Shown here: positions 63,122 to 64,000 of the stretch, piece after piece
Layout: each line of letters starts with the position of its first letter
How positions within the stretch are numbered: the first letter of the stretch is position 1
Assembly (NCBI GenBank): GCA_035275405.1
Contig: DATEMU010000015.1
Coordinates: 372,001 to 436,000, forward strand
Direction: 5' to 3'
Source: Phycisphaerae bacterium
GTDB taxonomy: Bacteria > Planctomycetota > Phycisphaerae > UBA1845 > UTPLA1
Length of the DNA stretch: 64,000 nt
Program-made: the position numbers and the translations under genes
Notes under the pieces: generated by a model
Database searches by the model: none
Seen by the model: the letters and a program-made list of their open reading frames with translations, nothing else
Told to the model about the DNA's origin: nothing

Positions 63122-64000
63122 TCAGTGCCCGCCGCCACCGGACAACTCTTTAACCATCTCGCCCACGAATGACTTCGCATCGCCAAACAACATCATCGTC
63201 CGATCCAGGTAGTACAGCTCATTGTCGATCCCCGCGAAGCCGGGGTTCATGCTGCGCTTAATGACCATGACCGTCTTGGCCTTGTCACAGTCGATAATGG
63301 GCATGCCGTAGATGGGGCTGGCCTTGTCGTGGCGGGCCGCGGGATTGGTGACGTCGTTGGCCCCGATGACCAGGGCCACGTCCGCCTGCGGCAGGTCGGA
63401 GTTGATCTCGTCCATCTCCTTGAGCTTCTCGTAGGGAATGTCCGCCTCGGCCAGAAGCACGTTCATGTGCCCCGGCATTCGGCCTGCGACCGGATGAATG
63501 GCGAACTGTACGTTGACGCCGCGCTTGGTCAGTTGATCGTAGAGCTCGCGGACTTTGTGCTGCGCCTGGGCGACGGCCATCCCGTAGCCCGGCACAATCA
63601 CGACCGAACTCGCCGCCTCCAGGATCTGGGCCGCATCTTCCGCGGTCGCGCTCCGATAGGTCTTCTGCTCGGCGGCCGCCGCTTTGGCCTGCACCTGCCC
63701 GAACGCGCCGAAGAGCACGTTGGTAAATGACCGGTTCATCGCCTTGCACATGATGATCGACAGGATCAGACCCGAAGAGCCGTCCAGTGCCCCTGCCGTA
63801 ATCAGCAGCTTGTTATCCAGCACGAACCCCATCGCCACCGCCGACAATCCCGCGTACGAGTTCAAGATAGAAATGACCGTCGGCATGTCTGCCCCGCCGA
63901 TCGGCAGGACGAGCATCCCGCCAAATGCCAGGGCCAAAGGAATAATCAGCGCAAAGACCCACGGCGACCACGCCTGCGCCGGGTTGAGGATGAGGGCGAT
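63122..64000 (-). CDS. pntB: NAD(P) transhydrogenase subunit beta (C-terminal part)
   Basis: The last 292 residues of PntB; the gene runs off the right edge. Membrane segments with GGADMPTVISILNSYAGLSAVAMGF are followed by the NADP-binding domain: IVPGYGMAVAQAQHKVREL, VQFAIHPVAGRMPGHMNVLLAEA, ALVIGANDVTNPAARHDKASPIYGMPIID, VMVIKRSMNPGFAGIDNELYYLDRTMMLFGDA. It transfers hydride from NADH to NADP using the proton gradient. pntA is expected further right, beyond the window. HDAC-like and arcA genes follow. Confidence 0.95.
   Translation of the reverse strand: MALILNPAQAWSPWVFALIIPLALAFGGMLVLPIGGADMPTVISILNSYAGLSAVAMGFVLDNKLLITAGALDGSSGLILSIIMCKAMNRSFTNVLFGAFGQVQAKAAAAEQKTYRSATAEDAAQILEAASSVVIVPGYGMAVAQAQHKVRELYDQLTKRGVNVQFAIHPVAGRMPGHMNVLLAEADIPYEKLKEMDEINSDLPQADVALVIGANDVTNPAARHDKASPIYGMPIIDCDKAKTVMVIKRSMNPGFAGIDNELYYLDRTMMLFGDAKSFVGEMVKELSGGGGH

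Overview
This is a GC-rich chromosomal window from a bacterium that is very probably a planctomycete (Planctomycetota, possibly a Phycisphaerae-like lineage). The pointers are secreted proteins ending in type I dockerin repeats (three) or a PEP-CTERM tail (one), a PQQ-type beta-propeller protein beginning DWPEWRGPARDG, a HYExAFE-family protein, many lipoproteins with planctomycete-style LxGC boxes, and dispersed short palindromes in and between genes. Taxonomy is inferred from family content only. No phage, IS element, CRISPR array or rRNA operon is visible.

Layout. 1-7.2 kb: end of an unknown exported protein, a PEP-CTERM protein, a class V aminotransferase, a cardiolipin synthase, a PQQ-type propeller and two repetitive secreted proteins. 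7.3-13.4 kb: acyl-CoA synthetase, cyclase-family hydrolase, a PIN-type toxin-antitoxin pair, an MsbA-like ABC exporter with a PDZ-like insert, and a DUF4286 protein. 13.4-20.1 kb: a dockerin nuclease/phosphatase, a stand-alone structured RNA candidate on the plus strand, a LolA-like protein, a lipoprotein and a subtilase with TIG and dockerin domains. 20.1-27 kb: housekeeping genes aat, HU, ctpA-like protease, tsaD, proline iminopeptidase and a GNAT. 27-31.8 kb: two tRNA-Leu genes, a dockerin protein, and an arsR-methyltransferase/ahcY operon with a clear operator. 31.8-38.1 kb: envelope proteins of unknown function, a selenoprotein peroxiredoxin beside a winged-helix regulator, and three tiny membrane proteins. 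38.1-48.6 kb: HYExAFE protein, hisS, rsmD, an exported methyltransferase, a CCA/polyA polymerase, an M28 peptidase, an exported NADAR protein, an aminotransferase and mutS. 48.7-53.8 kb: lipoproteins and a MacAB-like tripartite exporter. 53.9-64 kb: CBM9-like protein, a DUF4258 three-gene cluster, a thioredoxin-like selenoprotein beside another winged-helix regulator, a giant retropepsin-like protein, a glyoxalase-fold protein, arginine deiminase, a histone-deacetylase-like enzyme and the end of pntB.

The most notable observations are: (i) two genes with an in-frame UGA exactly at the first cysteine of a redox CxxC motif (W-U-T-L-C and T-U-G-G-C), each followed by a hairpin in the bacterial SECIS position, so the host must use selenocysteine; each lies divergent to a winged-helix regulator; (ii) an independent promoter-to-terminator unit at about 15.42-15.76 kb encoding a highly folded RNA that carries an 11-nt perfect complement of the 16S rRNA 3' end directly in front of a ten-codon ORF; (iii) a SahR-like operator that overlaps a promoter and almost reaches the start codon; (iv) unusual domain combinations in the envelope.
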